64,000 nucleotides of DNA from Diplodia intermedia (lineage: Eukaryota; Ascomycota; Dothideomycetes; Botryosphaeriales; Botryosphaeriaceae). Location: positions 1,302,001-1,366,000 of the forward strand of contig JAKEKT010000001.1 of assembly GCA_021495925.1 (NCBI GenBank). Reading direction: 5' to 3'. Both the position numbers and the translations under genes were made by a program. Within the stretch, counting starts at the first letter, position 1; the number at the start of each line of letters is the position of its first letter. The notes under the pieces are model-generated. The model did not search any database and was not told the origin of the DNA. It worked only from the letters and a program-made list of their open reading frames with translations. Of the stretch, positions 10,836 to 20,010 are shown piece after piece.

Positions 10836-12738
10836 GCGCGCTGGTTGTTGGGGGATGCGAGCTGGGGTGCGTGGTGGGTGGTGCGAGCGGGAGGGCGACG
10901 GCGATGGGGTCGTCTGGGCGTTGCAGCGGAGCGGGTCCGGTGACTTGGTGGTAGAGCGGCTGATTTAGCGTAGGGGTAGAGCGTGTCGCAATTCTGAGTC
11001 GCAGTATTACGGACAGCCCTACGAGACATTGGACAACGGTGCCTGGGCGGTTGGTGGGCTGGGAGCCGGGTGGTGGTTGTGGAGGAGATGGTGGCAGCGG
11101 TTGCGAGTGCGGTATCTCTGGGAGCGCCCGCGGCGATCGTCCAACCCCTCGCCCTCTCTCGCAGCGCTCGGCGGCAGAAAGGCGTGGCTGGGTAGCGCAC
11201 GGCCGTTGCGCCGGCCAATGGGGAGCGGGCAGGCCCTTGCTGCCAACGAAGCTAGCTCGCTCGTTTTGGCCGTTCTGGCCGCCGATCCCGCCCGTCTGGA
11301 GCTCGCTGCCCTCGCCGCTCGCTCACTGATCAGGCCTGCGCGCGGGGAAGCTGCTGCGCGACGACGGCCGCTGTCCCGCCCTTCGCTCACGGCCCTTGGT
11401 CCAGCTCGCGCGGCGCGCTGCGCGCTGCTGTCAGGAACGACGACGCGCACGGCGGGCGAGCGGTCGCGCGTTGGGCGCGCGCAGGTTGGGACCTGGATAT
11501 CGCGACCGCAGAGGGGCGGCGGACGTCAAGGTACCATCCCAAGGGAGGGAGGCACGAAAACGCCGGACGAGAGCGCATACCACGCGAAGTGAGCGCGGAG
11601 GGGCCGCGGCAGGATAGCGCCCGCCTCAAGGCTCGCGCCGCCGCAGCGAGCGTGTCCGCCGTGGGAGCTTATCGCAAGGCTGACCTGCACCCGCGAGTCA
11701 GGCCGACGTCACGCGTGCTCCCAGACCACGATGGCAGCTCGCGCACGGCGCTCAGGAGGCTTGAACGCGCCACGCTGGATGGCCAACGTGGTAGACGAGA
11801 CTCCAGGAACCCGTCTACGGCCTAAGACATGTGCGCGCGCAAGCCGAGCGTGGCTGCTTGACCGGTTACCGCGGCCGATTAGGTTCGTTATCTTGCGCGG
11901 GTAGCAATCGATAGGATGGGGCGCAAGGCCCGGCGGGGCATTTCCAGCAGCGGCGAGGGCGGCGGCAGGCGGGCAGCTAATTCCACCCGGCAGCCCTGCC
12001 CTCGATCACCGTCGCATTCTCCCGCAAAAGAAGGGTCTGACGCGCTGCACGCATCGACGCGGCGGCTTGAGATTGCCGTGAGCCCTTGCTGCACCTCATT
12101 CCTGCCCTTGCCTTCCCACCTCACGTTCCGAAGGGTTTCATTTACAGGGTATGTGAGGGGCCCCTCCCTGCCATTGGCCGGCGCGACAAGTAAAGTGGGC
12201 GTCCGGCATCACACGGAAAACGCCCCATTCCCATTCCGGCCGGCTGCCTCGCCGGGAGCCTCAACGGCCAGCTATCGCAAGGGCGCCCAAGGCCTGGAAA
12301 TCCGTCGCCGTCCTCTCTTCTGCCGCGACAGCCCGAGCAGCCCCTATTCCGCGGCCCGTATGCTGACCGACTTTTTGACGTTGAGTGCGAGCTATTCGCC
12401 CGTCCAAGTCCGTGCGACTCGGCGACGCTTCGTCCATCGTGGTGGATACGTCTCGAGCCAGCATGATAAGAGCCATGTGACCGTTGCTTCGTGCATGTGA
12501 AGAAACTCAGCCTCAAGTTACGTCAAACCGACCGCCGCTGTTCGATGCTATCAAAGATCGATCTGGTTTGCTTGTTCCGGCAATAGCCGACCATCTATCG
12601 GGCACTCCCGACCATCCTCCCTCCGCGGCTTTCAACCGACCAAGTGGATGTACGGCGCTCAAGACGAGCCATGTTCTGTCTGGAGATAGGATCATTGAAC
12701 AGCAGCCTTCCATGGGGTCTATCTACACTACGTGACGT
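10836..12738. other. Long GC-rich intergenic region
   Basis: Nearly 1.9 kb between two minus-strand genes. Several overlapping frames of 60-190 codons exist on both strands around 11.0-11.6 kb and 11.9-12.5 kb. They are arginine/alanine-rich with no domain, typical of GC-rich non-coding DNA. I see no convincing gene, RNA or repeat. Confidence 0.4.
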
Positions 12739-13737
12739 CTATTTTGTCCCAAAGGTCTCGCCACCGGCCTCCAGCCACTCGCTCTCCTCCTTGGTCATTT
12801 TCCTGCCCATGATCTCATTTCTATACGGGTACCTCCCAAACTTCTCGATTATGCTCTTGTGCTTCTCCCCAAACTTGAGACTCTCCCTCACGTACTCCTC
12901 GGCCTCCTTGTCCCCGCGCGCCTCCAACTCGGCCAGAAACTCGCCCACCAGCGCCTCATACCTGCGATGGTCCTCCAAGAACTCCGAGTGCATCAGCGGC
13001 ATGTAGAACCACAGCCGGAAGACGGGCTTCGCGCGGAACTTGGGGTGCAGGTCGGCGCGCGGGCTGGTGGCCAGCACGTGGCGCAGCAGGCTGCGCGACA
13101 GGCGGTCGTAATGGCCGTAGACCAGCTTCTGGTCGTTCCGGAAGATGTTGCGCGACAGCTGGTCCAGCAGCAGGATCAGGCTGAGGGCCGCGTCGGCGGC
13201 GCCCTCCTCGCGCGCGCGGATGTCGCTGCTGCCGCCCTCCTTCTCGTTGGCGGCGTCAGTGAGGGCTGCGGCGAAGGGGGCCGCGACGGTCGGGGCGTGC
13301 GACAGCTCGGCGGCGTAGCTGGAGTTGCCGGGGCTGTCGAGCGAGGGAATGGGGTAGGCCTTCGGGCCGACGGAGACGAGGGCGTCGCGGAAGGCGGTGG
13401 TGCAGGTGTTGTCGAAGGCGGCTTTGTCCTCCGGAGAGCCCGCGCCGAACCATTTCTTGGCCATGTCGAAGGGCGCGATGGTGGCGGAGCTGGGGAGGTC
13501 GCCGAACCAGACGTGCTGGATGCGTGAGTAGGTGGCCGGGTTGAAGAGGCGCTTGTTCAGCGTGGAGACGGCGGGCGATGCCATGGCTGCGAGGATGACG
13601 ACGACGGCGGCAAAGGCGATGGCGACGACGGCTTGGATGTTTTTGGCCTTTTGGCGGATCTCTCTCCGTGCCTTGCGGGAGGTCTTTTTGTTCCCCTGCC
13701 TTGGGTCGCCCGTTGTTCCCGGCTCTTGCACATCCAT
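12739..13737 (-). CDS. DUF924 family protein with N-terminal membrane anchor
   Basis: Single-exon gene of 332 aa, starting at MDVQEPG; the frame stays open upstream but without an ATG. After a basic stretch (KKTSRKARREIRQKAK) comes one hydrophobic segment (VVAIAFAAVVVILAAM), then the soluble domain. DUF924 (PF06041) hallmarks, recalled from the family, are LLLDQLSRNIFRND in the middle and a C-terminal block with FGRYPYRNEIMGR and EESEWL. The family is widespread in bacteria and fungi, all-helical and of unknown biochemical function. Bacterial members lack the membrane anchor, so this copy may be tethered to an organelle or the ER. Its start lies about 180 bp from the 83-bp palindrome at 13921, so that element sits in the promoter region. 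Confidence 0.88.
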   Translation of the reverse strand: MDVQEPGTTGDPRQGNKKTSRKARREIRQKAKNIQAVVAIAFAAVVVILAAMASPAVSTLNKRLFNPATYSRIQHVWFGDLPSSATIAPFDMAKKWFGAGSPEDKAAFDNTCTTAFRDALVSVGPKAYPIPSLDSPGNSSYAAELSHAPTVAAPFAAALTDAANEKEGGSSDIRAREEGAADAALSLILLLDQLSRNIFRNDQKLVYGHYDRLSRSLLRHVLATSPRADLHPKFRAKPVFRLWFYMPLMHSEFLEDHRRYEALVGEFLAELEARGDKEAEEYVRESLKFGEKHKSIIEKFGRYPYRNEIMGRKMTKEESEWLEAGGETFGTK

Positions 13738-13920
13738 TGACGTTCCGTGGAGGTATTTAGATGGGAGCTGAGATTCAAACAGTGCCGGATGAGGTATGGG
13801 GCGTTCGGGTTCGGGCGTCAGCTTGGGGCCGAAGGTGAGTAAGCCCAGGCGGCCGGCCCGGGCCAAGCCGCAAGCCTCTCCCAACACGGCAACACAGCAG
13901 GCGACAAAAGACTTCCTGTA

Positions 13921-14003
13921 TAGGCAGTTGAATCCAAGGCCCGGACGTAAATTTCCGCATTTAAACCTTGCATTTACGTCCGGATCTGGTATTCAACTAC
14001 CTA
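13921..14003. repeat. 83-bp palindromic MITE-like element, copy 2
   Basis: Near-perfect palindrome running from TAGGCAGTTGAATCC to GGTATTCAACTACCTA, with inner arms CCGGACGTAAAT and ATTTACGTCCGG around an AT-rich loop. It is flanked by TA on both sides, which could be a two-base target duplication. Homology in the amidase pseudogene ends beside its right edge. Same length and arm order as copies 1, 3 and 4. Confidence 0.8.
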
Positions 14004-14005
14004 TA

Positions 14006-15340
14006 TGAATATGATGATGCTGTATCTGTGTAAGGCAGATGCAGGCGGGTAGTTTCTTCTGTTGCCCGTAGGAATCAAAATGTTCGATCGATTGTGTGAA
14101 AAGCAATCTACAAGCTCTTCCAGTTTGGACTCGCCAATTCTCAGGCGTAAGCAACACGGTAAACCGTTTGCTCGGCCTAGTGTTCTTGCTGAGGGAGCCA
14201 CCGACTTTGCTGATGCCGGTCCAGATTGCGGGGCTCTTTGTGTGCAACATAATCGACACCTCTGAGACCGTCGCACCCAGTTGCTTGAGAGACCCGGCAG
14301 CCTGGAGGAAGGTGGATTTTACACGTGGGCCCAAGACGGTGCCGGTCAAAGATTCGGATATGATGCCGACTCTGAGACCAGCAAGGTCCTTGGGGGCATC
14401 GCGACAGGAGAGCGTCGCCGAATACTTCGGAATATTCCAGATGCAGGCTCAGCAAAGCCTCGATCATCGATATTGTCCATTCCAGCAAAGTAAGAGTGCG
14501 TTATCGCATCCTGTTCTCGTCATCGGACCCAAATGGTCGTTTGTGGGTCCATTGCTGCCGCATCCTGGTATGAGTTAGCAACATGTGGCTGAACATTTGT
14601 CCTTCTCACCTGTACAAGGAATCAGGCCAAACGTGGGCTTCCGGCCAACGATCCCGCAGTTGCAGGCAGGGATTCTGACGCTTCCACCTTGATCCGCACT
14701 GATCGACATGTCAACTTCTCCAAGTGCTACAAGAACACCGCTTCCACTCGAGCTTCCACCGCTGTTGTAACCTCGTGCGAATGGGTTCTCTACTGGACCT
14801 GTGGCAGCTGAGTGAGATGTCGCACTGTGACGCAAACGGCTTTGCCAACCACCTCGGCCCTCGCTTCGAGCACCCGTGTAACCACAGTAGCGTCACATCA
14901 GTTCTCTGTGCTGAAATTTTGGCAGGGTACAACGTAGCCTTTGACAAAATCCGTGCCCAGGAGCATGGGGACGTCTTTCACGGCGATGCTGTCTTTTGAG
15001 CACCACTGTCTTCCCTTGCAGCAGCGTCGAGCCCTTCATACCTCTGCTCTTGTCCTTAATGTTGCATTACACAAACTCATTAGTTTCGCAGCTATCGATA
15101 TTCAAAAGAATAAACAGTGCGAGGGGACCAAGATGAGGAAAATGACCGCTCCATGAGGTGCAGGACAATTTGGATTCGAAGCGATATAATGAATCCAATG
15201 TAGTATAAAGCCTCACCAGGCATTGCCATCAATTCCACCGCAGAATCATGAAAGACTCCAAGAAGCCTTTGGTAAGCTTCCTTCTCTTTTGCATCGATAG
15301 TGAAGCCCAGATAATGGCAGACATGATCTACGACGTTGCT
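14006..15340 (-). pseudogene. Amidase-signature family pseudogene (frameshifted, 3' truncated)
   Basis: Remains of a fungal amidase (amide hydrolase with Ser-cisSer-Lys triad) recognisable in pieces on the minus strand. In order: an N-terminal helix with EKEAYQRLLGVFHDSA (near 15.3 kb); CNIKDK and GKTVVLK (near 15.05 kb); after a one-base shift, DSIAVKDVPMLLGTDF; an in-frame TGA near 14.9 kb; ATVVTRVLE; another shift; then SATSHSAATGPVENP, the GGSSSGSG loop and DQGGSVRIPACNCG. A 45-bp intron with intact borders (14565-14609) is followed by NDHLGPMTRT. After further shifts comes QLGATVSEVSIMLHTK and AIWTGISKVGG. Catalytic Lys and both Ser codons survive, but at least three frameshifts and one stop break the gene. 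Some 200 C-terminal residues expected for the family are missing beyond about 14.0 kb. Confidence 0.85.
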
Positions 15341-17261
15341 TGTCACAGGGTTGCCCGCCCAAGAAAGACGGACATTTTGGACAGAACCAAGGCGATTTCT
15401 CTTGCCTCGGCAGCTCACCAAGCATAGTTTAACCAACTCTGCAGCCTAAAACCGACAAGCAGCTGCCGCCTTGCATTCGGCGACAGCACATCGAGTGCGA
15501 TGTCGGACGTGATCCAAGTCTCTGCGCCGCACCGAGGTAAGCGCTAGCCCGGCTATTGGTGGACAACTTACCTATCGAGGCGCAGAAGTGGGAGGCCGAG
15601 GGGTAAACGGATCGTTGGGGAGTAGAATGTCATCAATCATGAGTCATGGGGTTGAGTGTGGGGTTAATGCAGGGTATGTAGATATCTATCTCACGCGCAA
15701 CGAATCGTTGATCCTGGATTACAATGCCGATGGCGCCCCGCCGTGAGGGATAGAAAGACTTCCCCAGTGTGATTGTTCTGGTATGAATAGAGATGCATGT
15801 AGAAAAGTCTCCAATTCCCTTACGACTTCGCAGCCAACGATTCAGAACGTCCACATGACTAATTGAAATAGCTGGTTGGTGCACCGGGATCCGGCGAAAC
15901 AAGTGGCTGAATGGTGTTAGAATCGCGATTTATATGGCATTGAACTACGAGGAGGAAAGCAGTGGCATATATCTGGGTGGAGAGATACAGCGGTGGAGGA
16001 CACAAACTGAATACTGAGCAAGATATCGAACGCGGTAACCGTGTAGGCTTATGACTCGGTATATGTGGGGCATTGGCAAGCCCATGAGTGGGGTTTGTAC
16101 AGTTGCGAAAGTGATGTCAGGGACAGGCACTTCCCCATTGAGTTCAAGGAGAAGGGTGCAACGATGACGTCCCGTGCCGGACTGATCTACTACTCCAGAG
16201 AAGCGTGAGGGTCTCCTGCTGGTCCGAACGATAGCTACGATTCCAGCGCGGGCAAGTGGCACATAGCGCCGGGCTTCATGTCGTCAGCGGGCCAGACGTA
16301 CGGGTGTACCGAGAGGGTGGCAGGATGTCAAGATGCACGGCAGGCTTGTCGGAAAAGCGGGCGGGACCGAAGAGGATGGAGTGCGTCCGCGGAAAGGAGA
16401 GCGTGTGAGGAGCGGAGCACTGCAGGAAAAGGTGAAGAGCGGGAGTAGCGGTATGATAGACCGTATGTTTGCTCCACGAGAGGCAAGCCAGAAGCTGAAC
16501 CGTGACTGGCGTGAGGACGTGCAGCGATGCCCATTGCTTCCTTGCGTTGACTCGACAGCCGGCAGGCACCGCAGGGCGAAGGCGCAGCTCTCTGGGAGCA
16601 ATTGGCGGGGGCTCCGATGTTCGGCAGCAGCAGCAGCGTGTGCCGCGTGTGGTGTTCGGAGCGTTGGGAGTGGGCGGCGGGACTGCCTGGGGAACCGGCT
16701 AGGCCCGAACGGGCGCTGGCGCGAAAACAACGACTGTGGACCGCGGACCTGCCTCGCCAGATTTCCCGCCGCCGCTCCACTTCACCGACATGGATGTTAT
16801 CACTGCAGAATGCTTCGCTGCCAGCGCCCCTGTGGCGAACCCCCCGGCGTGCTCGCTGTCTGCCGCCGCTTGCGTTTGCCGCTGCTGCTAGAGAAAGCCT
16901 TTTCCCCCGGTAGATGCTTCGGCTTTGCGCCACATCCACCGGTCCAATGCATCGCGGGGCCGGGGATGCGGCCACAGAATGCTTACGAGGGCGATCAATG
17001 CCGTGCGCTAGCCTTCTCTGACCTTTGACCGGTACCGGGCTCTTGCCCCGGCAGCCCAGATCCGATCCAGCACTTTCTGTTTTAATAATGTGACGCCTCT
17101 CTCACACTCTGCCGTTTCCTGAAATTTTTGCAATCAACCCGCTGCCATTCCCCCGTCCCTGAGCTGCGCCTAGGGTCCCATGTCTCTCGGGACGCTTCTC
17201 TTCGTCCACCTGTCGTTCGTCCCATAGTCCACCACACGCCACCCCCCTTATTACCGTGCCA
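15341..17261. other. Intergenic region with possible decayed coding fragments
   Basis: Between the amidase pseudogene and the MFS start. Minus-strand open stretches at 15633-15902 and 15945-16262 have protein-like composition, but no family can be named. A third frame near 15.45-15.53 kb reads like the end of a helical protein. They may be relics upstream of the amidase. From about 16.3 to 17.26 kb the DNA is GC-rich and probably contains the transporter promoter and 5' UTR. No intact gene is supported. Confidence 0.35.
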
Positions 17262-19143
17262 ATGCCGGCGCGCCAGAAACAGAGAGATGTTGAGGCCGGC
17301 CTCCGGGACCAGACCAACCTTCTGCCCAAGCGCGAGCTAATCATTCTGTTCTCCACGCTTGCCGCCAGCTTGTTGGTTTGCTTCATCGACCAAAATGGCA
17401 TCGGCGTGCTTCTCCCCTCCATTGCTCAGGACATCGATGCCGAGAACACCATCAGCTGGGCTGGAACCTCCAACCTGATCGCCAACACTGTCTTCCAAGT
17501 CCTCTACGGCCGTTTGTCCGATCTGTTTGGCCGCAAACTGGTCTATGTCTCTGCCCTGGCCCTGCTGTGCGTCAGTGACCTGCTGTGCGGCTTTGCCGTA
17601 AACTCCACTATGCTCTACGTCTTCCGCGGACTGGCTGGTGTGGCTGGCGGTGGCATCACGAGGTACGCTCAATCTGCCTGGACACCTGCAGCAACTGCTG
17701 ACTCCTCTAGCTTGTCCATGATGATCGTGAGTGATGTCGTTACCCTCGAAGATCGCGGCAAGTACCAAGGTATCCTCGGAGCCATGGTTGGCACTGGCAA
17801 CCTCGTCGGCCCGCTCATAGGCGCTGCTTTTGCGCAGCATGCTACCTGGCGTGCGCTCTTCTGGTTTATCGCCCCCGTGGCCGCAATCTGCTGCGTCGTC
17901 AACTGGTTCATGGTCCCGGCCACCGTCCCTAGCGAGGACTTCAAAGGAAATGTCAGCAAAATCGACTTCTACGGCGTCTTCACTGGTTCCCTGGCCACCA
18001 TTTTGATCCTTATTCCTATTTCCGGAGGCGGCTCCTACTTTGAGTGGGACTCGCCCATGGTCATAGCCATGCTCACTGTTGGAGGCGTGCTTGCCGTGTC
18101 ATTCATATTGGTCGAATGGAAGGTCGCCCCGCTTCCTATGATGCCATGTAAGTTCCTCCGCTGATCCTCTCAGCAGTTCGAAATAGGCTGATTGAAGTCC
18201 AGTGAGCTTGTTCAAGAACATCCCAGTCGCCGTATTGATCATCCAGAACTTCTTCTACGGCGTCACCTACTATTCCTACCTCTACTATCTGCCCATTTAC
18301 TATCAGAATGTTCGCAACTGGACCCCGCTCATCAGCGCGTGCCTGACGATCCCCATCGTCTTTTTCCAGTCGTTTGCATCCATCCTCTCCGGCCTGTACA
18401 TCTCGCACTACAAGCGCTACGGCGAGGTCATCTGGGCCGGCTTCATCATCTGGACCATCGGCGCCTCGCTGACGACGCTCTTCTCGCGCACGCTGCACGT
18501 CGCCGCCATCGTCATCATCAGCAGCCTCAACGGCATCGGCGTCGGTCTCGTCTTCCAGCCAACGCTAGTGGCCATGCAAGCGCACGCCACGAAAGCCCAG
18601 CGTGCTGTCGTCATCTCCAATCGCAATTTCCTTCGCTCTCTCGGAGGCGCTTTTGGGCTAGCCATCTCCGCCGCCGTGCTGCAGAACACGCTGAAGCGCA
18701 ACCTGCCCGCGTCCCACGCCGACCTCGCCCGCTCCACCTACGCCACCCCGGACTACTCCCGCTACGACGCCGCCGACAGCGACGCCATCCACGACGCCTA
18801 CGCCAAAGCCAGCCGCGCCGTCTTCATCACCCTCGCGCCCTTCATCGCCCTCTGCCTCCTCGGCTGCTTCCTTGTCAAGGACCGCGGTTTGACTCGTCCG
18901 GACGAGGCCGGACAGCAGCAGACGCCAGCCGAATCGCAGGTGCAGTCCCAGCACGTCATGTCGCAGGATGCCGAAAAGGAGGACGAAAAGGACTGCGCGA
19001 GCTTCATGGCCGTGCCGGCGCCGGTGGAGGATGAGATTGAAGAGAAGGAGAAGGAGAAGGATGACGACGTCGACGAAGATGCTGGGGAGAAGACGAAGAA
19101 GGGAAGCGAACGCAAGCTTGACGATAAAGAGGTCGAGATTTAA
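17262..19143 (+). CDS. MFS transporter, 14-TM DHA2-type drug:H+ antiporter family
   Basis: Exons 17262-17662, 17711-18147, 18203-19143 (592 aa). Intron 1 is 48 bp (GTACGC/TAG), a multiple of three, so the frame stays open through it. Removing it restores GGGI(T)SLSMMIVSDVV, the usual family reading. Intron 2 is 55 bp (GTAAGT/CAG). The start is the first ATG (MPARQKQ at the second Met is two codons on). MFS motif A appears as GRLSDLFGRK and the following DHA2 hallmark as DVVTLEDRGKYQG. About 14 hydrophobic segments run to residue 530 or so. The C-terminus is a long acidic/lysine-rich tail (EIEEKEKEKDDDVDEDAGEK), unusual in length. Relatives export toxic compounds or move basic amino acids into vacuoles; the substrate here cannot be told. 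Confidence 0.92.
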
Positions 19144-19430
19144 ACGCTAGAAGAGAGGGGTTGATGACTTGGATGAGACATGCGACTTAAAGAGGGGGTT
19201 GGCAATATTGCATCTGAAGATGAGGCGAAAATACGAACGAGATGATATGGTTCTGATTAATGACGAGAATATAATGGACGTAATGTAGATTGACAGATAT
19301 ATTAATGACACGGAGTTTGCCCTGGGGAATTACAATTTCCATCTACCATGTAAGACCCCACGTCGGTGACAAAAGAGATTGCCTACCCGCATCTGCCTCA
19401 TAGAAAAAAAGAAAAAAAACTCTCACCGGG

Positions 19431-19513
19431 TGGGTAGTCGAATACAAGATCCGGACGTAAATGTACTTTTTAAGTACATATATTTACGTCTGGATCTTGG
19501 ATTCAACTGCCTA
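19431..19513. repeat. 83-bp palindromic MITE-like element, copy 3
   Basis: The arms CAAGATCCGGACGTAAAT and ATTTACGTCTGGATCTTG are reverse complements with one mismatch, around a palindromic AT core (GTACTTTTTAAGTAC). The outer ends are TGGGTAGTCGAAT and ATTCAACTGCCTA, so the left end has drifted. It lies directly after an A-rich tract and a G-rich turn. No coding capacity. Confidence 0.8.
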
Positions 19514-19728
19514 TTCCAACTTCATAATGCAGTGTTTATGTAGGGTAAACGCGGGGGTGCAATTTCTTTGGTCACCCGCCGTGACCCTCTAATGCAATCA
19601 GCCGAGTAGTACAAGTGACATTTATGTCAGCCGCATCTCACTACTCTTATTTGCTCACGTGACTACACTACAGTGATTGATAGAGATTAGGCCTCCTGTG
19701 CTCTACCAAGGATGACACTCTTCCTAAG

Positions 19729-19811
19729 TAGGTGGTTGAATCCATTGTCCCGACGTAGACGTGACTTTTAAAAATATGAAATTGCGTCTAGATATTGGAT
19801 TCAACTGCCTA
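19729..19811. repeat. 83-bp palindromic MITE-like element, copy 4
   Basis: Runs from TAGGTGGTTGAATCC to GGATTCAACTGCCTA. The inner arms (CGACGTAGACGTGAC, then ATTGCGTCTAGATATTGG) are more diverged than in copies 2 and 3. Same 83-bp length and orientation-free palindromic layout. No clear target-site duplication. Confidence 0.75.
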
Positions 19812-20010
19812 CGTAATCATTGTGCAGTATTACTATAAGATCTGATGGAATCATCAATGCTCCAATTGCACCCGCTGGCTGCGAGAGAAAATTGCCATGT
19901 ACTGGAGTAGTACTTGATGTATTTCAAATTAAGATCAATTCCAGACTACCGTGGTAATGCCAAATGGATCACTTATATTGCAGTGGCTCGGCGGCATGGC
20001 AATTGCAACG

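Larger units (their letters stand above)
19144..20010. other. Convergent intergenic region with two 83-bp palindromes
   Basis: Lies between the 3' ends of the MFS gene and the G-patch gene. It is AT-rich and carries two copies of the palindromic element, 215 bp apart. No coding frame of interest. Confidence 0.5.

Noticed and set aside
11029..11592. 187-codon plus-strand frame in a GC-rich spacer
   Set aside because: Arg/Ala-rich, overlaps other frames on both strands, no splice or domain support.
15166..15200. Short inverted repeat TTGGATTC ... GAATCCAA
   Set aside because: Only eight bases per arm and in the opposite order to the 83-bp element arms; likely chance or an unrelated fragment.
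16333..17028. 231-codon plus-strand frame upstream of the MFS gene
   Set aside because: Arg/Cys/Gly-rich without domain; lies where a promoter and 5' UTR are expected.
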